Assembly (NCBI RefSeq): GCF_900114465.1
Contig: NZ_FOTD01000010.1
Coordinates: 1-64,000 of the forward strand
From: Trichococcus palustris
Lineage (GTDB): Bacteria > Bacillota > Bacilli > Lactobacillales > Aerococcaceae
Length of the DNA: 64,000 nt
Reading direction: 5' to 3'
The position numbers and the translations under genes are program-made. Each line of letters opens with the position of its first letter. The stretch's first letter is position 1. Shown here in pieces: positions 1 to 6,957 of the stretch. The notes below the pieces were generated by a model. That model ran no database searches. It saw nothing but the letters and a program-made list of their open reading frames with translations, and was not told the DNA's origin.

Positions 1-395
1 GCACCATCCGCTACAACGAGAAGTGGGAACAACAGAAAAAAATAATTAAAGATTTGCTTTCGGATGAAAAGACTGGCGCGATCTACGGAAAACGGAAGAT
101 CGATGTAGAACCAGTGTTCGGATTCTTGAAGGCTAATTTGTGCTTCACTCGATTCTCGGTCAGAGGAAAGGAGAAGGTGCGCAATGACTTGGGATTTGCG
201 CTTATGGCAGTGAACATGAGGAAATACGCTGTTCAGACAGCCCTCCTTGGGAGGGAATCTGCACCTTGGCCCTCGAAAAAAGGTTCCAACCACCAAAATT
301 CGGTGATTGGAACCTTTTTTAATTCATTTCAGCTAGTTATGTCCCAGCCCCATCCTATTTATTTGCATTTACGTTTGACGCTTTTCCGGATCTAA
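1..395 (+). CDS. IS1182-family transposase, C-terminal part (cut by window start)
   Basis: The frame is open from the first bases and holds the C-terminal end of a DDE transposase: the stretch RKIDVEPVFGFLK, then FTRFSVRG, then [10 protein letters not shown], is typical of IS1182-type enzymes. The frame runs on through the hairpin and the terminal repeat to a stop beyond the element; a tail ending near VMSQP is, as I recall, common in annotated members of this family. The N-terminal part lies outside the window, so it is unknown whether the element is intact. A second, decayed relative with the same right end lies at 21550-22093. Confidence 0.8.
   Translation, partial: TIRYNEKWEQQKKIIKDLLSDEKTGAIYGKRKIDVEPVFGFLKANLCFTRFSVRGKEKVRNDLGFALMAVNMRKYAVQTALLGRESAPWPSKKGSNHQNSVIGTFFNSFQLVMSQPHPIYLHLRLTLFRI
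275..320 (+). terminator. Terminator hairpin inside the IS right end
   Basis: Arms AAAAAAGGTTCCAA and TTGGAACCTTTTTT flank a short loop with an extra CCACC/GGTGA pairing. The same hairpin recurs in the decayed IS copy near 22020-22063. Confidence 0.75.
331..349 (+). mobile_element. Right terminal repeat of IS1182-type element
   Basis: The sequence AGCTAGTTATGTCCCAGCC is shared exactly with 22075-22093 at the end of the second IS remnant. Homology stops just after it, so it marks the element's outer end. A matching left end was not found in the window. Confidence 0.65.
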
Positions 396-814
396 AGGGT
401 CTTCAGGGATTCCTCGATGGGATCCAGATCTTCCGCTTCCGTAACGGGTGCTTCAACCTCTGCATCAATCACTTTTTTGGGAGCGTCTGCGGCTGCCACT
501 TTTTCCTTCACGGCGTCGGTCGTTTCTTTCACTTTCTCTTTGACCTGTTCTGCGGTATCCTTTGCCACTTCCTTCACCGTATCGACGGTTTCGAATAGCG
601 TGGTTTTCACAGTTTCAGAGGCTTCCTTGGCCGCATCGGCGACAACGGAACCTTTTTCCTTTGCCGTTTCCGTATAGTCCATCACTTTGTCCATGGCTTC
701 ATCGGCCTTTTCCGCCAAATCTTTCCGTAAATCCTTGCCGGTTTTCGGTGACATCAGCAGCGCGATACCCCCGCCGATGACAAGCCCTTTGATAAAACTA
801 GAAAATTTTCCCAT
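392..814 (-). CDS. YtxH domain-containing protein
   Basis: A protein of about 140 residues. It starts with a short hydrophobic glycine-rich segment (GLVIGGGIALLMSPKTGKDLR), the hallmark of YtxH proteins, followed by a long amphipathic, Ala/Lys/Glu-rich helical region with heptad-like spacing (Val-Lys-Glu repeats) and an acidic tail. Such proteins are small membrane-associated, often general-stress or envelope proteins of unknown biochemical role. A longer frame begins at 832, but the Shine-Dalgarno AAGGGGG lies between that ATG and the ATG at 814, so 814 is the likely start. It is monocistronic and converges on the IS end. Confidence 0.75.
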   Translation of the reverse strand: MGKFSSFIKGLVIGGGIALLMSPKTGKDLRKDLAEKADEAMDKVMDYTETAKEKGSVVADAAKEASETVKTTLFETVDTVKEVAKDTAEQVKEKVKETTDAVKEKVAAADAPKKVIDAEVEAPVTEAEDLDPIEESLKTL

Positions 815-977
815 TTCCTGTTCCCCCTTCATACCTACGGAAGCGAACCACTTCCGTTGCTTTCACAACAAACGCCAGATGATAGAAACGATGATGATCC
901 TTCGTGGCTAACTTAAAATCAAAGCGACTACTTTACACAATCAGTATAAGCCACACGCAAAATTATACAAAATGATA

Positions 978-1241
978 ACCATTCATAAAGTCATGCCAAG
1001 GAATAAAAAGGGAATCGCCAAAGATAGTTCCGGGTGATTCTTTTTAACGAAGGCAAACTGATCACTCAGTGGTCGGCGTTTTTTGTGATAGAAGGCGGAG
1101 CCCCTTATCGATACCGTCTTCTTCCTTTTCGACCGTGGTTTTCTCAAGGGACTGAAGCTGGTCTATTTTCTGCTGGTTACGTGGCTGTACAACTTGACGG
1201 TCAATACGATGGACTACAACTTGGCGTCCGTCATCGGCATT
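978..1241. pseudogene. Chimeric gene debris resembling the maeR 3' end joined to the malF 3' end
   Basis: Three stretches align with loci elsewhere in this window. 979-1010 resembles 6223-6256 (just downstream of the response-regulator gene). 1086-1098 and 1098-1176 resemble 6287-6299 and 6481-6556 (the 3' part of that gene) with about 180 bp missing between. 1173-1240 resembles 20409-20476 (3' part of malF) with 6 mismatches in 68 positions. The maeR-like pieces are in minus-strand sense and the malF-like piece in plus-strand sense. Two short hairpins with T-runs lie at about 1012-1047 and 1058-1086. The patch encodes nothing intact. Confidence 0.8.
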
Positions 1242-1827
1242 TCATGCTATTGAGAATCATATCAATATCGTGTACAGCATATTCGCTAACCGAATATTGT
1301 CCGTTTCCCATTGCCCATTCCAAAAGCAGACCCCTGGAGGTTCGCAGAATAAGCGAAGAAATTTCGCCTGCAGAATAGCCGGTCATTATTTCTTTGTCAT
1401 CTATTGCATTTTGAACCAATTTCCTTAAGCAAGTATGAAATGCACGAGTACTTTCTGTAACGTATTTACCTTCGTTTTTGACCTGTACTCTCAGCATTTG
1501 TGCATAAATTTTCGCTCCAAGTACCTCTGCAACGTTTGTCTGTTTATAGATCAGATATTTGATAGCCTCTGTATTTTTTTCGAAATTATTCAAAACGAAC
1601 TCTGTATTTACGTAGTTATCGAACGTTGGGTAGGATTCCATCAATATTTCCTCTTTTGAGGAGTAATACCTATAAAAATTTCCTACTGCAATATTCAAAG
1701 ATTGACATATATCGGTAGTGGAAACTTTTTCATAGTCATTGCTTTGAAATAATTCCAGGGCTTTTTCTTTGATTCTATTTTTAGTTTCAATAGCCTGCAA
1801 TTGTCTTGTCGTGAATTTCTTTTCCAT
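1231..1827 (-). CDS. TetR/AcrR-family transcriptional regulator
   Basis: The N-terminus carries a TetR-type helix-turn-helix: VSTTDICQSLNIAVGNFYRYY at about residues 35-55, where the YRYYSSKEE segment is diagnostic. The rest is a helical ligand-binding domain with no recognisable ligand signature. Length is about 198 residues from the ATG at 1827; the ATG at 1839 abuts the AGAAGGG element and is unlikely. The last few codons (CR-stop) fall inside the malF-like debris, so the natural C-terminus may have been replaced. It points away from the flavoenzyme/CoA-transferase operon at 2524 across about 700 bp, and is a candidate regulator of it. Confidence 0.8.
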   Translation of the reverse strand: MEKKFTTRQLQAIETKNRIKEKALELFQSNDYEKVSTTDICQSLNIAVGNFYRYYSSKEEILMESYPTFDNYVNTEFVLNNFEKNTEAIKYLIYKQTNVAEVLGAKIYAQMLRVQVKNEGKYVTESTRAFHTCLRKLVQNAIDDKEIMTGYSAGEISSLILRTSRGLLLEWAMGNGQYSVSEYAVHDIDMILNSMKCR

Positions 1828-1839
1828 TTTTTCCAACAT

Positions 1840-2523
1840 CCCTTCTATAAAAAGTAGCGTAGGGTTCGAAAATCAGCAATATTTCTGATTATCGATGATA
1901 CGCGACATAAGTGTTGTAATAAAAATAAACAATCTTCATTCTGGGCCAAAACAAAAAATCCTTTACAATGGTTGATAAGATGACTTACCCAAGACCGCTA
2001 TAAAGGACTCAATTCAGGGATAAGCATAAACGAAAAACATCATTTTGTAAACGGATAGCGCCGGTCTTTTCTGATAACCCACTACTTCACCTATACCCAA
2101 CTCTATGACCGGATAAATGAAGCATTCGATTATAACAATTTTATGTATTGACTTTAGCAAATAGAATCGTTAAAATTATTTTAAGTGAAAAAAGTTCAAT
2201 GAAAAATTTTCATCTAAAGGGGTCATGAGGAGGCGCGAGGGGAAAACTAAAATGATGGTAGATATTTTGTTGCAAGCACATTGTTTTAGGATAAATGTAA
2301 ACGCAAACATCCTCTTGGTGAGTAAGGTTATGTAATGAAAATGAAATTTGAAAATGGGTAAAGGAACTTCAACACTTAATAATGCACAGTTTTTCAGAGA
2401 ACGATAAATGAAGCAGGTTGGATTTTAAAACATATTTTATTGATTTGTTATGTGATTAACATAACAAAATCTGTTTTCGTCATAAGATAAAAAATATTTG
2501 AAAATTCAAAGGAGGAATTGTTA
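1840..2523. other. Long intergenic region between TetR gene and flavoenzyme operon
   Basis: AT-rich and without a credible gene. A short open frame around 2065-2150, reading LITHYFTYTQLYDRINEAF, looks coding-like but has no start and could be debris. The only clear signals are the promoter at 2148 and the AAAGGAGG before 2524. Confidence 0.5.
2148..2176 (+). promoter_or_regulatory. Sigma-A promoter upstream of the flavoenzyme operon
   Basis: TTGACT, a 17-base spacer, then TAAAAT. It would give a leader of about 340 bases before the start at 2524. Confidence 0.6.
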
Positions 2524-3462
2524 ATGGGTAGAGTTACGGAGATGTTAGGGATAAAATATCCGATTTTTTGTGGGGCTATGGGAGGCATTTCTAAGCCTGA
2601 ATTGGTGATTGCAGTATCCGAAGCCGGTGGTATGGGGATTTTGGCAACAGCTGGAATAAACCCTGAAGCAGTGCGTCAAGACGTTCGAAAAATTAAAGAA
2701 AAAACAAATAAACCTTTTGGTGCAAATATTGCGATCATCTCTGGAAATGTAGAAGCGGTGTTAACCGTTCTTTTAGAAGAAGGGGTGAAATTCTTTACGA
2801 CTGGCGCAGGTAATCCAATTCCACTGATCGCGCCTATTCATAAAGCGGGAGGAAAAATTTTCCCTGTCGTGCCATCTGCCCGTGTAGCTAAAAAGATGGA
2901 AGAAAGTGGGGCAGACGGAGTAGTGGTTGAAGGAACAGAAGCTGGTGGACATGTAGGGGAAGCGACCACGATGACCTTAACACGACAAGCGGCTGAGATC
3001 GTCGATATTCCGGTTATTTGTGCAGGCGGGATTGCGGATGGACACGGTATCGTGGCGGCATATGCGCTAGGTGCAGACGGGGTTCAGTTGGGGACAATTT
3101 TTGTAGCATCAAAAGAAGCGCCCATTCACGATAATTATAAACAAGCCATTCTCAATGCGACAGATACGTCGACAATGGTTTCAGGTCGTCGTGCAGGCGG
3201 ACCAATTCGTATCGAGCGCAATTTAGCTTCACGTAAACATATTGAAATTGACCAAGATTTGAAGGCGGGCGTGAAGGAAATCGAAGGCTATACTATTCCA
3301 TCATTGATTCGTGCCGCCAATGAAGGTGATGTGGAAAACGAAATTGTCACATATGGGCAAATCGCTGGATTAATTCATGAAATCAAACCTGTCAAACAAA
3401 TTATTGAAGATTTGTTCAGTGAAGCAGAAGAAGTGGTAAAAAACTTAGATATCAATAGATAG
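2524..3462 (+). CDS. Nitronate monooxygenase / FabK-like FMN-dependent TIM-barrel enzyme
   Basis: A 312-residue protein of the nitronate monooxygenase/enoyl-ACP reductase II family. Family signatures are visible: PIFCGAMGGISKPELV near the N-terminus, a glycine-rich AGGMGILATAG, the EGTEAGGHVGE motif at about residues 138-148, and the phosphate-binding segment ICAGGIADGHGIVAAYALGADG at about 173-194, which binds FMN in relatives. The start at 2524 has an ideal AAAGGAGG eight bases upstream. Sequence alone does not separate nitronate oxidation from NAD(P)H-dependent enoyl-thioester reduction. It is not in a fatty-acid gene cluster but leads an operon with two FMN reductases and a CoA-transferase, which I infer favours an enoyl-CoA or related thioester substrate. 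Confidence 0.8.
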   Translation: MGRVTEMLGIKYPIFCGAMGGISKPELVIAVSEAGGMGILATAGINPEAVRQDVRKIKEKTNKPFGANIAIISGNVEAVLTVLLEEGVKFFTTGAGNPIPLIAPIHKAGGKIFPVVPSARVAKKMEESGADGVVVEGTEAGGHVGEATTMTLTRQAAEIVDIPVICAGGIADGHGIVAAYALGADGVQLGTIFVASKEAPIHDNYKQAILNATDTSTMVSGRRAGGPIRIERNLASRKHIEIDQDLKAGVKEIEGYTIPSLIRAANEGDVENEIVTYGQIAGLIHEIKPVKQIIEDLFSEAEEVVKNLDINR

Positions 3463-3538
3463 AATATAACCCCAAAAGCCATATTTTTGCATATGTGTGG
3501 GGAGTAAGGTTTCTCTGGGGAAGGAAAGGGAAGATTTT

Positions 3539-4147
3539 ATGAAAAACATTGTAGCGATTGTCGGAACAAATTCAAAAAAGTCAACCAATCGTCAATTATT
3601 GCAATATATTCAACGGCACTTTGCGGAGTCAGCCAATATTGAATTAATTGAAATAAATGATGTTCCATTATTCACTAAATTTAATCGTGGTAAATATCCG
3701 GAATCCGTTCTGACAATTTCACAGAAAATTGAAGCAGCAGACGGAGTGATTATTTCGTCGCCAGAATATGATCATGCTATAACAGCCTCGTTAATGAATT
3801 TATTGGAGTGGCTGTCTCTTGGCTTGTATTCTTTAGTGGATAAACCAGTCATGCTAACTGGAGCATCTTATGGGCGATTAGGTTCTTTAAGGGCTCAAGG
3901 ACATTTGCGTCAAATTTTGGATGCACCTGAATTGAAAGCGAGAGTCATGCCGAATTCAGAGTTTTTGGTCGGTAATTCTTTAGGCGCTTTTGATAAAAAT
4001 GGCGATTTAAAAGATCCCGCATTGGTCAAACAGTTGAATGCCTTGTTTGAAGACTTTATCTATTTTGCTGAGATCACAAATAAGCTTTCAAAAGCACGCC
4101 AAGGCAATATAGAAGCTGCTAAGGCATTTTCTTGGAATAAAGAATAG
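3539..4147 (+). CDS. NADPH-dependent FMN reductase family protein (paralogue 1)
   Basis: A 202-residue flavodoxin-fold protein. The N-terminal VAIVGTNSKKSTNRQLL matches the FMN phosphate-binding loop. The SSPEYDHAITASLMNLLEW segment near residues 75-93 corresponds to the family's SPEYN-G/A motif that contacts the flavin ring. Related enzymes use NAD(P)H to reduce FMN or a bound substrate. The ATG at 3539 follows GGAAGGAAAGGG; an upstream GTG at 3497 lacks a ribosome site. It lies 76 bases after the flavoenzyme and 13 before a close paralogue, and lacks that paralogue's C-terminal SGAS tail. Confidence 0.85.
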   Translation: MKNIVAIVGTNSKKSTNRQLLQYIQRHFAESANIELIEINDVPLFTKFNRGKYPESVLTISQKIEAADGVIISSPEYDHAITASLMNLLEWLSLGLYSLVDKPVMLTGASYGRLGSLRAQGHLRQILDAPELKARVMPNSEFLVGNSLGAFDKNGDLKDPALVKQLNALFEDFIYFAEITNKLSKARQGNIEAAKAFSWNKE

Positions 4148-4160
4148 AAAGGAGAATCAG

Positions 4161-4808
4161 ATGATGAAATTTTTAGGAATAGTTGGTTCAACATCGGATA
4201 TTTCGTTTAACCGTATTTTATTGAAATATATTCAGCGGCGTTTCGACGATAAATTTGAACTTCAGCTGGTAGAAGTCAAGGATTTTCCTTTGTTTAATCA
4301 GGATATCCCATTGGAGGAAGTGCCTTTGGTTTCTGCAGTAGCGCGCAAGATTGAAGCGGCTGATGGCATTATTATTGCTACTCCAGAACATAATCATACG
4401 ATTTCAGCTGCATTGAAATCGTTTTTGGAATGGATGTCGTCAGATGTGCATCCTTTTGATGGCAAGCCTGTGATGATAGTCGGAGCCTCTTACTTTGCTT
4501 ATGGATCTTCCAGAGCACAGTTACATCTGCGTCAAGTTCTTGATGCACCTGGAGTCAATGCTGTTGTGCTGCCAGGCAATGAATTCTTGCTCGGTGATGT
4601 AAAAAAAGCTTTTGATGATTTTAATAACCTAAAAGACCCGGGAACCGTCAAGTTTTTAGAAAATTGTCTCGATAATTTTGTTCGTTTTGTAAAAATCATT
4701 AATCAAGTGGCGGATAAAAATTATGTAGAAAAAGATGTATCTGTTTGGGATGAAGAACTGCCTAATATTGAAGTAGATGTTATTTCAGGAGCTTCAGAAT
4801 CTTATTAG
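4161..4808 (+). CDS. NADPH-dependent FMN reductase family protein (paralogue 2) with flavinylation-like C-terminal tail
   Basis: 215 residues, clearly homologous to the preceding gene along its whole fold (GIVGSTSDISFNRILLKY, then ATPEHNHTISAALKSFLEW). It differs in an extra C-terminal tail ending D206-V-I-S-G-A-S212-E-S-Y. This matches the D-x-x-[ST]-G-A-[ST] signature on which ApbE-type FMN transferases attach FMN through a phosphoester, known from NqrC, RnfG and FMN-bind domain proteins. If modified, the protein would carry a covalent FMN besides its bound flavin and act as an electron shuttle. No apbE is visible in the window. The start has AAAGGAG upstream; the ATG at 4164 is also possible. 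Confidence 0.85.
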   Translation: MMKFLGIVGSTSDISFNRILLKYIQRRFDDKFELQLVEVKDFPLFNQDIPLEEVPLVSAVARKIEAADGIIIATPEHNHTISAALKSFLEWMSSDVHPFDGKPVMIVGASYFAYGSSRAQLHLRQVLDAPGVNAVVLPGNEFLLGDVKKAFDDFNNLKDPGTVKFLENCLDNFVRFVKIINQVADKNYVEKDVSVWDEELPNIEVDVISGASESY

Positions 4809-4844
4809 ATTAAATGATAACTTGGAAAATGAAAGGATGAAGAA

Positions 4845-6065
4845 ATGATGGAAAGAACATTTTTAACCCCTGAATTTGGTCCTCTATCCGGAATTCGTGT
4901 GCTGGGAAGCGGGAGTGCAGTGGCTATGCCGTCTGCCGGGAATATGCTAGCTGACCTCGGAGCTGAATTTATCCATATTGAGCGTCCAGGTAAAGGTGAT
5001 GTGACCACGCGTACATTATCGGATATTTGGCATCAAGAAGCTCGAAATCGCTTAAGCTTAACATTAGAATTGGACTTGCATATACCAGAAATGAAAGAGA
5101 CTTTCATGGAACTGATCAAAAAATCTGATGTTTTCATGGAAAATCAAGTATGGTTGGATAAATTTGGCATTTATGATGAAGAGCTATTGGAAGCCAATCC
5201 TAAATTAGTGATCGCGCATGTGTCCGGGTTCGGATCAGAGGCATTCGGCGGTGCTGAAGGATTTACAGGACGTGCGTCATATGACATCATCGGCCAAGCT
5301 TTTTCAGGATACTTAAGCTTAAACGGTAATGAAGAAAAGCCTTATGTTGAAAAGCCATACACGAATGATTTCGTATCAGCGTTATGGGTTGCCTTTGGTG
5401 TAGTATCTGCCTTGCGCCATGTTGAGAAAACGGGTAAAGGTCAAATTATTGATGTTTCCCAATATGAGGCGATGGCACGAATTACTGCCGGTGAATACGT
5501 TAAAGCGCAAAGAACAGGCAAAAACCCAACGCGCAGTTTCGAGAACGATTCCATTCAACCGTTTGGTTTATACCGTGCAAAAGGAAATGCCTTTGTAGCA
5601 ATAGCGTCAGCCAGTCCAGGGGTTTATAACCGAGTGCTTGAGGCTGTAAGCTTTGATCAGGAGGCTTATCCCTTCAAAGAAGTTGCGATGGGAGCAACGA
5701 ACTTACAATCAGAAAAAGGACAAGAGTTTGATGCTAATTTCAGAAAATGGTGTCTGGATCATACTGCAGATGAAATTGACGAAATCATGTCCCGATATCG
5801 TGTGCCTTGTTCAAAAGTGAATACGATGTTGGACGTTCTTGAGCATCCTCATTTTGAAGCACGGGATAACTGGGTAGAGTACGAAAACAAGCAGACTGGG
5901 TTTAAAGCGAAGAGTTTCGGAGTTTTCCCTAAATTTAGCGAAACACCTGGTAAAGTATGGCGCGGAGCTCCGGATGTCGGTGATGATACTGAGAGAATTC
6001 TTAAAGACATTCTCGGCTTTTCCGATGAAAAAATCCAAACATTAAAAGATAAAAACTTGATTTAA
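4845..6065 (+). CDS. CaiB/BaiF (class III) CoA-transferase
   Basis: 406 residues, the usual length. The N-terminal GPLSGIRVLGSGSAVAMPSA then ADLGAEFIHIERPGKGD is the classic class III opening that binds CoA. D147 in SYDIIGQAFSGYLSLNG is at the position of the catalytic aspartate that forms the acyl-aspartyl and CoA-thioester intermediates. Family members move CoA between carboxylic acids (carnitine/crotonobetaine, bile acids, phenyl-lactate/cinnamate, oxalate). Last gene of the four-gene operon, with a strong terminator at 6152. Its substrate cannot be read from sequence; the neighbours suggest that the activated acid is then reduced or oxidised by the flavoenzymes. Confidence 0.85.
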   Translation: MMERTFLTPEFGPLSGIRVLGSGSAVAMPSAGNMLADLGAEFIHIERPGKGDVTTRTLSDIWHQEARNRLSLTLELDLHIPEMKETFMELIKKSDVFMENQVWLDKFGIYDEELLEANPKLVIAHVSGFGSEAFGGAEGFTGRASYDIIGQAFSGYLSLNGNEEKPYVEKPYTNDFVSALWVAFGVVSALRHVEKTGKGQIIDVSQYEAMARITAGEYVKAQRTGKNPTRSFENDSIQPFGLYRAKGNAFVAIASASPGVYNRVLEAVSFDQEAYPFKEVAMGATNLQSEKGQEFDANFRKWCLDHTADEIDEIMSRYRVPCSKVNTMLDVLEHPHFEARDNWVEYENKQTGFKAKSFGVFPKFSETPGKVWRGAPDVGDDTERILKDILGFSDEKIQTLKDKNLI

Positions 6066-6151
6066 TCAAATCAGCGAAACAGTTTGAAAGTTAAACAATG
6101 CAGATTGCATTGTAGCCTGGCTTCCTGAAACGCCTGACTAGAATAAGCCCT

Positions 6152-6195
6152 AAAAGAAGGAACAAAGCGTATTGAATAGCTTTGTTCCTTCTTTT
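6152..6195 (+). terminator. Rho-independent terminator of the CoA-transferase operon
   Basis: A perfect 17-bp stem, AAAAGAAGGAACAAAGC paired with GCTTTGTTCCTTCTTTT, with a 10-base loop. Confidence 0.85.
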
Positions 6196-6254
6196 GACGT
6201 GCACTCGTATTCTCAAGCCTAAAACCATTCCGGAAGGTCATGCCAGGGAATAAG

Positions 6255-6282
6255 AAAAGCTGAACGAACCCGTTCAGCTTTT
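6255..6282 (-). terminator. Terminator downstream of maeR
   Basis: A 12-bp perfect stem, AAAAGCTGAACG with CGTTCAGCTTTT, and a 4-base loop, just past the stop codon of the response-regulator gene; symmetrical and usable from either side. Confidence 0.75.
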
Positions 6283-6957
6283 CTTGCGATAGAAGGCGGT
6301 CGGGCGGCCGACAGTGCCATATTCCAGCCGCATCTCGATGACCTGCTTGCTCTCCAGGTAATGCAGATATTTACGGACCGAAACGTGGGAAAGGTTGGTC
6401 AGGTTCGTGATATCGCTTACGGTAAAATCACCCGCCTGCTGGTTGATGCATTCCAGAATCAACGCCAGCGTAGAAGGGGTGAGCCCCTTATCGATAGCGT
6501 CTTCTTCCTTTTCGATCGTTGTTTCTTCAAGGGACTGAAGCTGGTCTATCTGCTGTTGGGTAAGGGGACTTCCGGAGTGTAGCAGTTCCTGCCGCTGCAG
6601 AAACAAAGCGATGCTCTTCTGGAATCGTTTGAACTGGAAAGGCTTCAGTATGTAATCGACAATCCCGCACTGCAAACCGATCCGGATGGCCTCCTGTTCA
6701 CCGGCGGCGGTGATCATGATCAGATCGGCGGGATATTCCCTTTTCCTCAGCGCCTTGATCAGGTCCAAACCGGAATTTCCCTTAATCGTGATATCGACCA
6801 AAAGTAAATCATAGGTATATTTGCTGGTCAGGCGAATGGCTTCATCAAAGCTGTCGCACGTCCCTGACACGACGAAGCCCGGTATTTTTTCCAGATAACG
6901 CCGATTGATCGACAGCACCATCGGATCATCCTCTACGATCAAAACATGGTAGACCAT
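6274..6957 (-). CDS. maeR: Response regulator of the CitB/DcuR (MaeR) type
   Basis: 227 residues. The receiver domain (about 1-120) has the acidic pair D10-D11, phosphoacceptor D55 in LLLVDITIKG, and the KP segment of the last beta strand (DYILKPFQF). After a glutamate-rich linker comes a C-terminal winged helix (SDITNLTNLSHVSVRKYLHYL) of the CitB/DpiA class. The start at 6957 shares one base with the kinase stop (TGATG), implying translational coupling; the longer frame from 7005 only reads into the kinase gene. Divergent from a 2-hydroxycarboxylate transporter and malic enzyme, it fits MaeR of lactic acid bacteria, which activates malate use via malic enzyme. Confidence 0.85.
   Translation of the reverse strand: MVYHVLIVEDDPMVLSINRRYLEKIPGFVVSGTCDSFDEAIRLTSKYTYDLLLVDITIKGNSGLDLIKALRKREYPADLIMITAAGEQEAIRIGLQCGIVDYILKPFQFKRFQKSIALFLQRQELLHSGSPLTQQQIDQLQSLEETTIEKEEDAIDKGLTPSTLALILECINQQAGDFTVSDITNLTNLSHVSVRKYLHYLESKQVIEMRLEYGTVGRPTAFYRKKS

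Noticed and set aside
392-677. Plus-strand frames opposite the YtxH gene
   Set aside because: Ser/Thr/Val low-complexity translation is the mirror of the Ala/Lys/Glu-rich YtxH helix.
2524-3462. Reading this gene as a plain fabK of fatty-acid synthesis
   Set aside because: No fab genes adjoin it; the operon contains FMN reductases and a CoA-transferase, so only a family-level name is supported.
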